This document shows, piece after piece, positions 42,147 through 51,371 of a DNA stretch of 64,000 nucleotides. Source of the DNA: Pseudomaricurvus sp033283335 (GTDB taxonomy: Bacteria > Pseudomonadota > Gammaproteobacteria > Pseudomonadales > Cellvibrionaceae); assembly GCA_033283335.1 (NCBI GenBank), contig JAWMQP010000009.1, positions 124,001 through 188,000 on the forward strand. Direction: 5' to 3'. The notes beneath the pieces were generated by a model. The model did no database searches and was not told where the DNA came from. It was given only the letters and a program-made list of their open reading frames with translations. Each line of letters begins with the position of its first letter. Within the stretch, counting starts at the first letter, position 1. The position numbers and the translations under genes were made by a program.

Positions 42147-43103
42147 TCAGTCAAGCACCTCAACCACCGAGCCCAATCGGTCGCGAACTATTTGCTTTAA
42201 CTGTCCCGCCAACTCCCGGTAGTGCTGACGACCGGGAGCGGTTGCGCGCCATACCAGGCCGTGACCACGGGTGATGCGTTGGCCGCGAATTTCGGCCACC
42301 TGTATGGCTTCTGGATCGTGCATTTCCGAGTGCACGTATAGCCCCGGCAGAAAGGCCGCTCCCAGTCCCATCACCACCATCTGCCGCAGGGTATCCAGAC
42401 TGGTACCTTCGTAGTCCCGATGGATTTCGGCGCCGAGGCGCAGACAGATTTCCAGCACTTCATGGTGAAAATGGTGGTGTTCTTCCAGGGTCAGGACCCG
42501 CTCCCCCCGCAATTGCTGGGGAGATAACTGATTCTGCCCTGCCAGCGGGTGGTCGGATGAGATCACAAACTTGAGTGGCTCCATAAACAGCGGTTCCACC
42601 GCCAGTTCCATGGACGTCTGGGGCAGGGGCAGGATCGCCAGGTCATATTCACCTTCCTGCAGACCCCGTTGCAGGTTGCGTGGCGGCGCTTCACGTACGT
42701 AGAACTTGAGCTGCTGAAAGCGCTTGTGCAGATCGGGCAGTACGTTTGGCAGCAGGTAGGGCCCCAGGGTCGGCGGTACCCCCAGCTTGTAGGTAATCTG
42801 CTGGCCACCTGCAATGACCGCCGTTTGATCCAGAAAGCCTTGCATGCTCAGCAGCACATCCCGGGCGCTGGTCAGCAGCTCTCTCCCCTCTGGGGATAAG
42901 CGCGTACCACTGCGTGAACGTTCAAACAGGGGAATTTGCAGGGTCTCTTCCAGGGCGGCAATCTGGGTAGTTAAGGCTGGTTGGCTGACGCCTAATTCTT
43001 CTGCTGCTTTGCGAAAATGTCTGATATCAGCAACTGCGACAAAGTATTGCAGCTGTCGCAAGGTGGGCAGTTTGGTGGCGCTAAAGGTGGCGAAATTAAG
43101 CAT
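42147..43103 (-). CDS. OxyR-like LysR regulator lacking the peroxidatic cysteine
   Basis: A 318-residue LTTR close to OxyR. HTH: FRKAAEELGVSQPALTTQIAALEE. In the effector domain the segment LTLEEHHHFHHEVLEIC aligns with the redox segment of E. coli OxyR; the position of Cys199 is His, while Cys208 is kept. It therefore should not form the OxyR disulfide. It is divergent from a carbonic anhydrase-SulP pair, with a perfect dyad in between, so it probably regulates bicarbonate supply. Confidence 0.85.
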   Translation of the reverse strand: MLNFATFSATKLPTLRQLQYFVAVADIRHFRKAAEELGVSQPALTTQIAALEETLQIPLFERSRSGTRLSPEGRELLTSARDVLLSMQGFLDQTAVIAGGQQITYKLGVPPTLGPYLLPNVLPDLHKRFQQLKFYVREAPPRNLQRGLQEGEYDLAILPLPQTSMELAVEPLFMEPLKFVISSDHPLAGQNQLSPQQLRGERVLTLEEHHHFHHEVLEICLRLGAEIHRDYEGTSLDTLRQMVVMGLGAAFLPGLYVHSEMHDPEAIQVAEIRGQRITRGHGLVWRATAPGRQHYRELAGQLKQIVRDRLGSVVEVLD

Positions 43104-43118
43104 GATCCGGACGATCCT

Positions 43119-43137
43119 TGATAATCTTAGATTATCA
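43119..43137. promoter_or_regulatory. Candidate LysR operator upstream of the carbonic anhydrase gene
   Basis: TGATAATC-TTA-GATTATCA is a perfect 8+8 dyad with an internal T-N11-A, 15 bases before the LysR start and 90 bases before the carbonic anhydrase start. A weaker half-site (GATTGTATATCATC) follows in the same 124-base gap. Confidence 0.6.
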
Positions 43138-43227
43138 CCAGATTGTATATCATCTTATTAAGCTATCAATAAATAATGCAGTTCGCTTACACACTTTCCA
43201 GTTTTACGCTGTCCAGGAGGTATTGTT

Positions 43228-43890
43228 ATGGATCATGTCATTTCAGGTGTAGCCCGTTTTCAGAATGAAGTTTACCCGGCCAAACGCGAGACGTTTGCCA
43301 AGTTGGCGAACGGTCAGAATCCGGAGGTGTTGTTTATTACCTGCGCCGATTCCCGTATCGATCCCAATCTGGTCACCCAGACAGAACCCGGTGAACTGTT
43401 CATCTGCCGCAACGCCGGCAATATTGTCCCGCCGCACAGCAACGAGACTGGTGGCATGACCGCCTCCATTGAATTTGCCGTGGCGGCACTGGGTATTTCC
43501 CACATTGTGGTCTGTGGCCATACCGACTGCGGCGCTATGAAAGGTGCCATCGCTCCTGATCAGCTCGACAACCTGCCCCACGTCAAGGAGTGGCTGGGCC
43601 ATGCGCGCTCGGCGACGGAGGTGGTTCGTCATCGCCATGGCGAGCTGTGCAAGGATCATCTGGAAGAAGTCACCTGTGAAAACGTACTGCAGCAAATCCA
43701 GCACCTGCGTACGCACCCGGCTGTAGCGGCGCGCCTGGCCAGCGGTGAAATCACCATCCATGGCTGGCTCTACAATATTGCCAGTGGCGAAGTCCTGTAT
43801 CACAACGAGCAGAGTGGTGAGTTTGAGCCGATGGACGAAAGCTACCGTCTGAGCCTGCGCGCCATCGCTGAAGGCGCGGCCCAAGCCTGA
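43228..43890 (+). CDS. Beta-class carbonic anhydrase
   Basis: A 220-residue zinc enzyme that interconverts CO2 and bicarbonate. Zn ligands C39, H98 and C101 are in ITCADSRIDP and CGHTDCGAM, and the D41/R43 dyad is in ADSR. AGGAGG lies before the ATG. It precedes a SulP transporter by 27 bases, so together they should raise or use internal bicarbonate. A LysR-type regulator is divergent from it. Confidence 0.95.
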   Translation: MDHVISGVARFQNEVYPAKRETFAKLANGQNPEVLFITCADSRIDPNLVTQTEPGELFICRNAGNIVPPHSNETGGMTASIEFAVAALGISHIVVCGHTDCGAMKGAIAPDQLDNLPHVKEWLGHARSATEVVRHRHGELCKDHLEEVTCENVLQQIQHLRTHPAVAARLASGEITIHGWLYNIASGEVLYHNEQSGEFEPMDESYRLSLRAIAEGAAQA

Positions 43891-43917
43891 TTCCCGTGAG
43901 ACATTGAGGTACACACG

Positions 43918-45561
43918 ATGAAACTGGATTTTTCAACCTTACGGGGTGATATCACCGGCGGTATTACCGCCGGTGTGGTGGCGCTGCCGCTGGCGCTGGC
44001 TTTGGGCGTGGCCTCAGGGCTGGGACCTATTGCGGGTATTTATGGCGCTATTGCGGTGGGCTTTTTTGCCGCGCTGTTCGGCGGTACCGCGCCGCAAATT
44101 TCAGGCCCCACGGGGCCTATGGTGGTGGTGCTGGCGGGACTGTTCGCCAGCCTGTCTGGCGATGCCAGCCTGATTTTCACGGCCGTGATGCTGGCCGGTG
44201 TGTTTCAGGTGCTGTTTGGTTTTCTCGGCGTGGGTCAGTACATTCGACTGGTGCCCTACCCGGTCATCTCCGGTTTTATGACCGGTATCGGCGCCATCAT
44301 CATTATCCTGCAGATGAGTCCTTTGCTGGGCCATGATTCCCCCAGCGGGACCATTGGTGCCTTGAAGTTTTTACCCACAGCCTTGACGGATGTGCACTGG
44401 GCCAACTTGTTGCTGGGTATCGGTACCCTGGCCATGGTGTACAGCTGGCCGGCGCGTTTTGCCAAATACTTGCCGGCACCGCTGGCGGCGTTGATTGCCG
44501 GTACTTTGCTGGCCTACTTTGCCCTCGATGTGCCTGTGTTGGGCGCCATTCCCACCGGACTGCCGGAGTTGCACTGGCCCACTTTCAGTGGTGACAGCAC
44601 CTACCTGGTGGTTGAAGCGGCGATCATTTTGGCGGTGCTGGGCTCTCTCGACAGTCTGTTGACCTCGCTGGTGGCCGATAACATGACCCGCGATCGTCAC
44701 GACAGTAATCGTGAGTTGATCGGCCAGGGCATCGGTAACACGGTTGCCGGTCTGATCGGCGGTATTGCCGGTGCCGGCGCCACCATGCGTACTGTAGTCA
44801 ACATTCGCTCCGGTGGTCGCGGCCGTATCTCCGGTATGACACACGCGCTGGTGTTGCTGGCGGTGGTGCTGGGGCTGGGCTCGCTGGCCAGTTACATTCC
44901 CCACGCAGTGCTGGCGGGTATTCTGGTGAAAGTCGGCCTGGATATCATTGACTGGAGTTACCTCAAGCGCGCTCACCGTGGGCCTCGCTGGGACCTGTTG
45001 CTGATGGCGTTGGTACTGGTGCTGACGATTTTTGTCGACCTGATTACGGCAGTGGCTGCGGGCGTTGTCCTGGCTGCTCTGGCCTATGTTCGTCAGGTAG
45101 CGCAGTTACAGCTGGCGTCGTTGCAAAACCTGCCTGAGCATCTGGACTCCCCGGAAGAGCGGGCGATTCTTGAGCAGCACCGCGACCAGATTGCACTGTT
45201 CGAATTCAGTGGCCCGCTGAGTTTCGGTGCAGCGGCGGATCTGGGTCACCATGTACGCATGCGTACGGAAGTCGGTTCGCAAGTGCTGATTCTGGACTTC
45301 AATGCAGTCCCCAGTCTGGATGTGTCGGCGGTGCTGGCGGTGGAGACCATTGCTACCGATGCCAAGTCGCGCAGCAAACTACTGTTCCTGGCCGGCATGA
45401 GCCCTGAGGTACGTGAGACACTGGAGCAGCTGGGGGGCGGTTTGCCCGGCGATGGTGTCTACGCCGATCGTGGTGCGGCTTTGAAGGCTGCAGTTGACAG
45501 CTTGTCAGTGAAGTTTGACAAGCCAATGTCAAACACCTGCTCTGCCTTCAAACCTGCCTGA
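43918..45561 (+). CDS. SulP-family anion (probably bicarbonate) transporter
   Basis: A 547-residue SLC26/SulP protein. The transmembrane part begins GDITGGITAGVVALPLALALGVASG and includes GGTAPQISGPTGPMVVVLAG. The cytoplasmic STAS domain is at about residues 420-530 (IALFEFSGPLSFGAAAD). Pairing with carbonic anhydrase, and BicA-like features, favour bicarbonate over sulfate. It is followed by a clear terminator. Confidence 0.9.
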   Translation: MKLDFSTLRGDITGGITAGVVALPLALALGVASGLGPIAGIYGAIAVGFFAALFGGTAPQISGPTGPMVVVLAGLFASLSGDASLIFTAVMLAGVFQVLFGFLGVGQYIRLVPYPVISGFMTGIGAIIIILQMSPLLGHDSPSGTIGALKFLPTALTDVHWANLLLGIGTLAMVYSWPARFAKYLPAPLAALIAGTLLAYFALDVPVLGAIPTGLPELHWPTFSGDSTYLVVEAAIILAVLGSLDSLLTSLVADNMTRDRHDSNRELIGQGIGNTVAGLIGGIAGAGATMRTVVNIRSGGRGRISGMTHALVLLAVVLGLGSLASYIPHAVLAGILVKVGLDIIDWSYLKRAHRGPRWDLLLMALVLVLTIFVDLITAVAAGVVLAALAYVRQVAQLQLASLQNLPEHLDSPEERAILEQHRDQIALFEFSGPLSFGAAADLGHHVRMRTEVGSQVLILDFNAVPSLDVSAVLAVETIATDAKSRSKLLFLAGMSPEVRETLEQLGGGLPGDGVYADRGAALKAAVDSLSVKFDKPMSNTCSAFKPA

Positions 45562-45564
45562 TCT

Positions 45565-45596
45565 GAAAAACGGGGGCTTTAAAACCCCCGTTTTTC
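45565..45596. terminator. Rho-independent terminator after SulP
   Basis: GAAAAACGGGGG, loop CTTTAAAA, CCCCCGTTTTTC, just after the stop codon. Confidence 0.92.
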
Positions 45597-45762
45597 CATC
45601 TTTCCCCTTCTGGTCAGCTTGCCAGCAGGCAGCTGGTCCTTTACTCCAAAAGCCATAACTATTTTGATAGGCACTCAATATCCGTATTGAGGGACTGCGT
45701 TACGATTCCTGGGGCTATCTCGGGTAACGCGGTGATTTCCCACGCTAATCAGGAAATGAAAC

Positions 45763-47472
45763 ATGAAGCGAACTTTTGCCCATTGGGCCATGGCCATGTC
45801 ACTGGGGTTGTCAGCAGGACAGGTTCTGGCAGCGGCTATCCAGCCGGCGGATCGAGTATTTTTCGGTGATCACATCATCACCATGGACCCTGCTAAAGAA
45901 GATGCCGAAGCCGTAGCGGTTCGCGGTGATAAGATTGTCTTTGTCGGCGATGAGAGCAAGGCCAAGGCCTACATCGGTGATAGCACCCAGGTAGTGGAGC
46001 TGGGTGAAAAAGCCCTGATACCCGGCATGATTGATGCCCATGGTCACTTCACCATGGCCGCCCGCATGATTGACTTCGCCAATGCCTCCTCACCGCCGGT
46101 AGGGCCGGTGGAAAATATTGATGACATTATCGAGTTACTGAAAAAGCATATTGCCGACACCAAGCCTGCCAAGGGCGAGTGGGTCATGGCATATGGTTAC
46201 GATGATTCCTTGCTGGCCGAGAACCGCCACCCAACCCGTGAAGATCTGGATAAAATATCCACCGAGCATCCGATCTACATGATGCACGTGTCCGGCCATC
46301 TGGGAGCGGTCAACTCGGCGGCTCTGGCGGCTGTGGGCATGAATGCGGATACTCCCAATCCCAAAGGTGGTGTGATTCGTCGTTTTCCCGGTACCAACGA
46401 ACCTAACGGTGTACTGGAAGAGAAGGCGATCTATGCGTTTATGATGCCGTACTTTACCGCTTCGGCTAAAGACCCGGCTGGATTTGCCAAGAAAATCGGC
46501 AAGGCTGTGCGCTACTTTGCCAGCTTTGGCGTTACCACCATTCAGGACGGGGCAACCGCCATTCATGATGTGAAAATGCTCAAGGCGATGGGTCAACAGG
46601 GCATTCTGAAAGCAGACGTTGCCGCTTTCCCTCATGCCACCATGCTCAACGGTGCGGATCCGAAAATCTTGTTTGAAACCGAATACTACGATGGCTTGCG
46701 GGTATCCGGTATCAAGTTTTCACTCGACGGCTCACCTCAGGGGCGTACCGCCTGGATGACCTCGCATTATCACGGTTTACCCGATGGCGCGGATGAAGGT
46801 TACACCGCCTATCCCACCGTTGATCCGGAGGCGTACAAGGCGGAAGCCAAAGCCGTACTGCAGGCCGGTATCCCCATTCTGGTTCACGCCAATGGCGATG
46901 CCGCCATTGATCTGGCGCTGGACAGTGTGGAAGAGGCCTTTGCGGGTCAGGAGATTCCCGATCACCGCTCAGTGATCATTCACGCCCAGTTAATGCGTGA
47001 AGACCAGTTGGACCGAGCCAAAAAACTGAAAATGATTCCTTCGTTTTATTCGGCGCACCCGTTCTTCTGGGGCGACTGGCACCGTCTGAGCTTTGGTGAC
47101 GAGCGAGCGTTTGGCATCAGTCCAACGGGTACGGCGTTGAAAAAAGATGTTCCGTTTACCCTGCACAACGACACACCCGTCGTGCCGCCGGATATGATGC
47201 GCCTGTTGTGGTCCACCGTAAATCGTGAAACTCGTTCAGGCGTAGTGCTGGGACCGGATGAGCGTATTTCCGCCAAGGAAGCTTTGCACGCGGTCACTCT
47301 GGGCGCGGCCTATCAGTATTTCGAGGAAGATACCAAAGGCTCTCTGACTGAAGGCAAGCAAGCGGATATGGTGATTCTGGGAGCCGATCCATTGCAAGTG
47401 GATCCTCATACCCTGAAAGATATTCCGATTCTGGAAACCATTGCTCACGGCAAGACCATTTATAAGCCTTGA
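45763..47472 (+). CDS. Exported YtcJ-like amidohydrolase, copy 1
   Basis: A 569-residue secreted amidohydrolase of the family 3 (YtcJ) type. Signal peptide: MKRTFAHWAMAMSLGLSAGQVLA. Metal-site residues are visible: H-x-H in IDAHGHF, His in ILVHANGDAAID, His in VIIHAQLM, and Asp in LHNDTPVVPPDMMR. The fold is a TIM barrel with a beta-sandwich made of both termini. Such enzymes hydrolyse amides or cyclic imides; the substrate is unknown. AGGAAA precedes the ATG. A very similar second copy follows after a terminator. Confidence 0.88.
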   Translation: MKRTFAHWAMAMSLGLSAGQVLAAAIQPADRVFFGDHIITMDPAKEDAEAVAVRGDKIVFVGDESKAKAYIGDSTQVVELGEKALIPGMIDAHGHFTMAARMIDFANASSPPVGPVENIDDIIELLKKHIADTKPAKGEWVMAYGYDDSLLAENRHPTREDLDKISTEHPIYMMHVSGHLGAVNSAALAAVGMNADTPNPKGGVIRRFPGTNEPNGVLEEKAIYAFMMPYFTASAKDPAGFAKKIGKAVRYFASFGVTTIQDGATAIHDVKMLKAMGQQGILKADVAAFPHATMLNGADPKILFETEYYDGLRVSGIKFSLDGSPQGRTAWMTSHYHGLPDGADEGYTAYPTVDPEAYKAEAKAVLQAGIPILVHANGDAAIDLALDSVEEAFAGQEIPDHRSVIIHAQLMREDQLDRAKKLKMIPSFYSAHPFFWGDWHRLSFGDERAFGISPTGTALKKDVPFTLHNDTPVVPPDMMRLLWSTVNRETRSGVVLGPDERISAKEALHAVTLGAAYQYFEEDTKGSLTEGKQADMVILGADPLQVDPHTLKDIPILETIAHGKTIYKP

Positions 47473-47493
47473 GCAATAAATCGATCGGACTTT

Positions 47494-47521
47494 AAACCGG
47501 GCCCTACGCCCGGTTTTTTTT
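47494..47521 (+). terminator. Rho-independent terminator between the amidohydrolase copies
   Basis: AAACCGGGC, loop CCTAC, GCCCGGTTT plus a T run. Confidence 0.92.
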
Positions 47522-47654
47522 GCCTGATTTTTGGCTGGTTGGGTGTGTCGAGGTGAACTGGTTCTTTACCCAAATGCCGTGTCGTATTTTGATGGCATAT
47601 ACAAAAATTTACAGAAAGTTTACCCCATCTGAAAGAGTGGATAAGGAACGGATT

Positions 47655-49388
47655 ATGAAAAATAAGTTTGTGCCTTGGGCGTTGGCGACATCACTACTGA
47701 TACCCAGTGCTTCAGCATTAGCCGCCGTGATGAACGCCGCCGATAAGATATTTATCGGGGATCACATTATCACCATGGACCCGAACCAGCCGGACGCGGA
47801 AGCGGTGGCTATCCGCGGTGAAAAAATTGTCTATGTTGGCAACGAGAAAAAAGCGAAATCTCTGATTGGTGATGATACCCAAGTGATCGAGCTGGGTGAT
47901 AAGGCGTTGATTCCTGGCATGATTGATGCCCACGGTCACGTCGCCATGGCTGCGCGTTTTATTGATTTTATCAACGTATCATCTCCCCCGGTGGGGCCGG
48001 CGGAAACCATTGACGATATTCTCAACTTGCTGAAAGAGCATATTGCCAAAAACAAGCTGGCCAAAGGGACTTGGGTCATGGCCTATGGTTATGATGACTC
48101 CCTGTTGGCCGAAAACCGCCACCCGACTCGTGAAGATCTGGACAAGGTCTCAACCGATCATCCGATTTACATGATGCATGTGTCCGGACATCTGGGTACC
48201 TCTAACTCAGCGGCTTTGGCTGCCGTTGGTATCGATGCCAACACGCCAAATCCAGAAGGTGGTGTATTTCGGCGTATGGCAGATGGCAAGACGCCCAATG
48301 GAGTCGTGGAAGAGAAAGCCGCCTATGCGTTGTTGATGCCACAATTCATGGCCATGGCAAAAAACCCGAATATTTTTAAAGACAAAGTTGCCAAGACTGT
48401 CGACTACTTTGCCAGCTTCGGTGTCACCACCATTCAGGATGGCGCATCTCAAATGCCGGACATTATGGCGATGCGCTCGATGGCAGAAGACGGTAAATTA
48501 ACAGCCGACATCGTGGCTTTCCCGGTGGCTTTGTACGACGATCATGGTGGCCCGGCCTATGGGGATTCTCCCAAAACTGCGGAGATGTTCCAGGAAGGCT
48601 ATCATGGCGGAATTCGTGTTGGCGGTGTGAAGTTTGTTGTCGATGGCTCGCCACAGGGGCGTACCGCCTGGACGACTAAGCCTTACCATGCCAACCCGGA
48701 AGGTATCGAGGGGGACTATACCGCCTACCCTACGGTTGAGCCTGAGAATTTCAAGGCGGCTGTCAAAGAAAAGCTGTTGGCCGGCATTCCCATCATGATG
48801 CATTCCAATGGTGATGCGGCCATTGATCTGTCGTTGGATGCGGTGGAAGAGGCCTTCGCAGGACAGGCTATTCCCGATCACCGCGCCGTCATAATTCACG
48901 CGCAGTTAATGCGCGAAGATCAGTTGGATCGCGCTAAAAAGTTGAAAGTAGTGCCTTCCTTTTATTCGGCTCATCCCTTTTTCTGGGGCGACTGGCATAG
49001 AGAGACGTTTGGCGATGAGCGTGCCTTTGGTATCAGCCCGACCGGTACAGCGTTGAAAAAAGGTGTGCCCTTTACGATTCACAACGACACCCCGGTTGTC
49101 CCACCCGATATGATGCGTCTGCTGTGGTCCACGGTAAATCGCGAAACCCGTAAGGGGGTTGTCCTGGGCGCCGATGAACGCATCTCAATCAAAGACGCCT
49201 TGCACGCAGTGACCTTAGGTGCCGCCTACCAGTACTTTGAAGAGGGTAACAAAGGTTCGTTGACGGAAGGAAAACAAGCGGACATGGTGATTCTGGGACA
49301 AAACCCTTTAATTGTGGATTCATCTTCCATAAAGGACATACCAGTGTTGGAAACCATTTCCCACGGCAAGACCATTTTCAAACGTTAA
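47655..49388 (+). CDS. Exported YtcJ-like amidohydrolase, copy 2
   Basis: A 577-residue paralogue of the preceding gene, with long identical stretches (for example WVMAYGYDDSLLAENRHPTR) and the same metal-site motifs IDAHGHV, IMMHSNGDAAID, IIHAQLM and IHNDTPVVPPDMMR. Differences cluster in residues about 265-330 (the segment after KMLKAMG/MRSMAED), which likely shapes the substrate pocket. Signal peptide MKNKFVPWALATSLLIPSASALA. ATG at 47655, with AAGGA seven bases upstream, is preferred over a long in-frame extension. The copies have separate terminators. Confidence 0.88.
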   Translation: MKNKFVPWALATSLLIPSASALAAVMNAADKIFIGDHIITMDPNQPDAEAVAIRGEKIVYVGNEKKAKSLIGDDTQVIELGDKALIPGMIDAHGHVAMAARFIDFINVSSPPVGPAETIDDILNLLKEHIAKNKLAKGTWVMAYGYDDSLLAENRHPTREDLDKVSTDHPIYMMHVSGHLGTSNSAALAAVGIDANTPNPEGGVFRRMADGKTPNGVVEEKAAYALLMPQFMAMAKNPNIFKDKVAKTVDYFASFGVTTIQDGASQMPDIMAMRSMAEDGKLTADIVAFPVALYDDHGGPAYGDSPKTAEMFQEGYHGGIRVGGVKFVVDGSPQGRTAWTTKPYHANPEGIEGDYTAYPTVEPENFKAAVKEKLLAGIPIMMHSNGDAAIDLSLDAVEEAFAGQAIPDHRAVIIHAQLMREDQLDRAKKLKVVPSFYSAHPFFWGDWHRETFGDERAFGISPTGTALKKGVPFTIHNDTPVVPPDMMRLLWSTVNRETRKGVVLGADERISIKDALHAVTLGAAYQYFEEGNKGSLTEGKQADMVILGQNPLIVDSSSIKDIPVLETISHGKTIFKR

Positions 49389-49405
49389 GCTGACTTTAAA
49401 AGTAT

Positions 49406-49435
49406 AAAAAACCGGGCCATATGTCCGGTTTTTTT
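49406..49435 (+). terminator. Rho-independent terminator after amidohydrolase copy 2
   Basis: AAAAAACCGG, a short loop with GCCATATGT, CCGGTTTTTTT. Confidence 0.88.
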
Positions 49436-49613
49436 ATGCGAGGAAAATAAAAACGACGCGCGTTTCCTTAACATGTGGGGAAATACCCTGTCAGCCGAGC
49501 TCATAGGCTATCTTTAGTGAAACGTTCTCTCGGCAGGTGAGAGGCTATTCGGGTGTGGCCTTGTCTCCGAGTGGACAAGTTTGATGTCAGCTAACCGGTT
49601 CGGGGTATTAAGC

Positions 49614-50417
49614 ATGCGGATTTCTACAAGACTATTGGCGTTGTTTTTTTTATGTGGCGCAACAGCTACGAATGTGCTGGCCGCCGACAGCGAAGCACTG
49701 GCCAAGCAGCTGGCCAACCCGGTAGCATCCCTGATCAGTGTGCCGTTCCAGCTTAACTATGATCACAACCTTGGCCCAGATGACGATGGCGAACGCTACA
49801 CATTGAACATTCAGCCGGTGATTCCCTTTTCCATGGGGGAGGACTGGAACCTGATATCCCGTACCATTTTACCGGTGATGTACCAGGATGATGTGGTACC
49901 GAATGAAGGCAGTCAATCCGGCATTGGTGATGTCGTGCAAAGCCTGTTTTTTTCCCCTAAGCAACCGACGTCCGGGGGATGGATCTGGGGCGTGGGTCCG
50001 GTGTTTCTGTTGCCGACGGCCAGTGATGATCTGCTCGGTACCGAGCAATGGGGCGCAGGCCCCACCGCCGTCATGCTGACACAGAGGGGCGGGTGGACCA
50101 ATGGCGTTCTGATGAATCACATTTGGTCTTTTGCCGGAGATGACGACCGATCCGACGTTAACAGTACGTTTATTCAACCTTTCATTACTTACACCACCAA
50201 ACAGGCCGTGACCTTCGCGCTCAATACCGAAACCACTTACGACTGGGAAGCGGACGAGGCCTCAATACCGATTAATTTTGTTGCCTCGAAAGTAATGAAG
50301 TTTGGCGGGCAAACAGTGAGTCTGGGAGCCGGGCTGCGCTATTGGGTGGATGCACCAGATAATGGTGCCGAAGGCTTCGGTGTGCGTTTGATCATGACCT
50401 TTCTGTTTCCCAAATGA
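49614..50417 (+). CDS. Outer-membrane beta-barrel-like transporter protein
   Basis: A 267-residue protein with a signal peptide (MRISTRLLALFFLCGATATNVLA) and alternating beta-strand pattern, ending in MTFLFPK, similar to the MetA-pathway/phenol-degradation-like barrel family annotated simply as 'transporter'. ATG at 49614 puts the signal at the N terminus; two ATGs 30-33 bases upstream extend it. It lies after the tandem amidohydrolases and could help uptake of their products, but that is only positional. Function unknown. Confidence 0.65.
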   Translation: MRISTRLLALFFLCGATATNVLAADSEALAKQLANPVASLISVPFQLNYDHNLGPDDDGERYTLNIQPVIPFSMGEDWNLISRTILPVMYQDDVVPNEGSQSGIGDVVQSLFFSPKQPTSGGWIWGVGPVFLLPTASDDLLGTEQWGAGPTAVMLTQRGGWTNGVLMNHIWSFAGDDDRSDVNSTFIQPFITYTTKQAVTFALNTETTYDWEADEASIPINFVASKVMKFGGQTVSLGAGLRYWVDAPDNGAEGFGVRLIMTFLFPK

Positions 50418-50496
50418 ACAGATAGTGATCCACAGTCGATCAGAAAACTCGCCGCGTACATAAAACACCGCAAGCATTGCGGCAAGAATCGTAAAG

Positions 50497-50522
50497 AACC
50501 GAGCGATAAACTCGGTTTTTTT
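50497..50522 (+). terminator. Rho-independent terminator after the beta-barrel gene
   Basis: AACCGAG, loop CGATAAA, CTCGGTT, then a T run. A small CCGCAA-GCA-TTGCGG hairpin precedes it (50468-50482). Confidence 0.88.
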
Positions 50523-50543
50523 GTCAGTAATTTACCGTTTGGG

Positions 50544-50876
50544 TCAGTGGGTGTGAGGGGAGGCCGCACTCAGCTCATGGGGTGGCGATGTTTTCACTTC
50601 GTGGCCGTGGATGCGACCCTCTTTCATATCCTCAAGTGTCTGTTCCACGACTTCTTTGCCGCCTTCACCGGCGCGATACATATTGCCCAGAAAATACAGG
50701 GTTCTCAATGCGGGACCGGTGAATACGAATGAAGAGTCGATAAACCGGTTGTTGTGGAAAGTGGGGGAGGGATCGCCATCGTACACCAGCTCACAGTTTT
50801 TGAAGGTGCAATCCCGGTAGGAGTTGCCGTGCAGCTCGACTCTCTGGTTGTCAAACACTTGATTGTGGTAGTTCAT
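50544..50876 (-). CDS. Pentapeptide-like small protein
   Basis: A 110-residue protein. The first 60 residues have a repeated phenylalanine/cysteine ladder (DCTFKNCELVYDGDPSPTF, then NNRFIDSSFVFTGPALRTL) that recalls a right-handed beta-helix of pentapeptide type. The tail is a charged helix and a His/Ser-rich end. I know this layout from uncharacterised gammaproteobacterial proteins, with no function assigned. It converges on the beta-barrel gene's terminator. Confidence 0.7.
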   Translation of the reverse strand: MNYHNQVFDNQRVELHGNSYRDCTFKNCELVYDGDPSPTFHNNRFIDSSFVFTGPALRTLYFLGNMYRAGEGGKEVVEQTLEDMKEGRIHGHEVKTSPPHELSAASPHTH

Positions 50877-50981
50877 GGGGTAGATCTCCCGTGGTGTTTA
50901 TCTTCAGCTTAGAATACGGAGGCAAAAACTCAACGACCGGTTATACTGGCTGTTCCTGTCGATTTTGATGCCGGAAGGGGG

Positions 50982-51371
50982 GTGTCATTGAATACGCTTG
51001 AATTGCGCTGGAGTGAGGATTCTCGGCTGCAAGTGTTGATTGATGGTCGGTTGTTGACGGATCGGGTGCGGCAATTCGAGCTCTCTCAGGGATACTATCC
51101 CTTCAAGGATGACTTCCTTTTGCCCGAGGATGTCGACTGGTATTCCCGCAACAGCTGGCTGCGCAGCGCCAGCGGCGAACCGGCACGGCTGATATTGCTG
51201 GGTTGTACCTGCGGTGATGTCGATTGTTCCTACCTGTACGCCGATACCCTGACCCAGAACGGCTGGATCCTGTGGCGCTTCGGCGGATGGCACGAGTGGG
51301 ACTATAAAGCTCTGGGCAGTTTTTGGTTCGAGCAATCTCTCTATCAGCAACAAGTGGAGCGTGTTCTATGA
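50982..51371 (+). CDS. Small protein coupled to an ankyrin-repeat gene, function unknown
   Basis: A 129-residue soluble protein with no signal or membrane helix. It has a CTCGDVDCSYLYAD segment with three cysteines that could bind metal or form a disulfide, and many tryptophans. The start is GTG at 50982 (TTG at 50988 is an alternative closer to a good ribosome-binding spacing). Its TGA overlaps the ATG of the ankyrin/DUF4116-like gene (ATGA), so the two are translationally coupled and probably form a partner pair. I do not recognise the family. Confidence 0.7.
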   Translation: MSLNTLELRWSEDSRLQVLIDGRLLTDRVRQFELSQGYYPFKDDFLLPEDVDWYSRNSWLRSASGEPARLILLGCTCGDVDCSYLYADTLTQNGWILWRFGGWHEWDYKALGSFWFEQSLYQQQVERVL

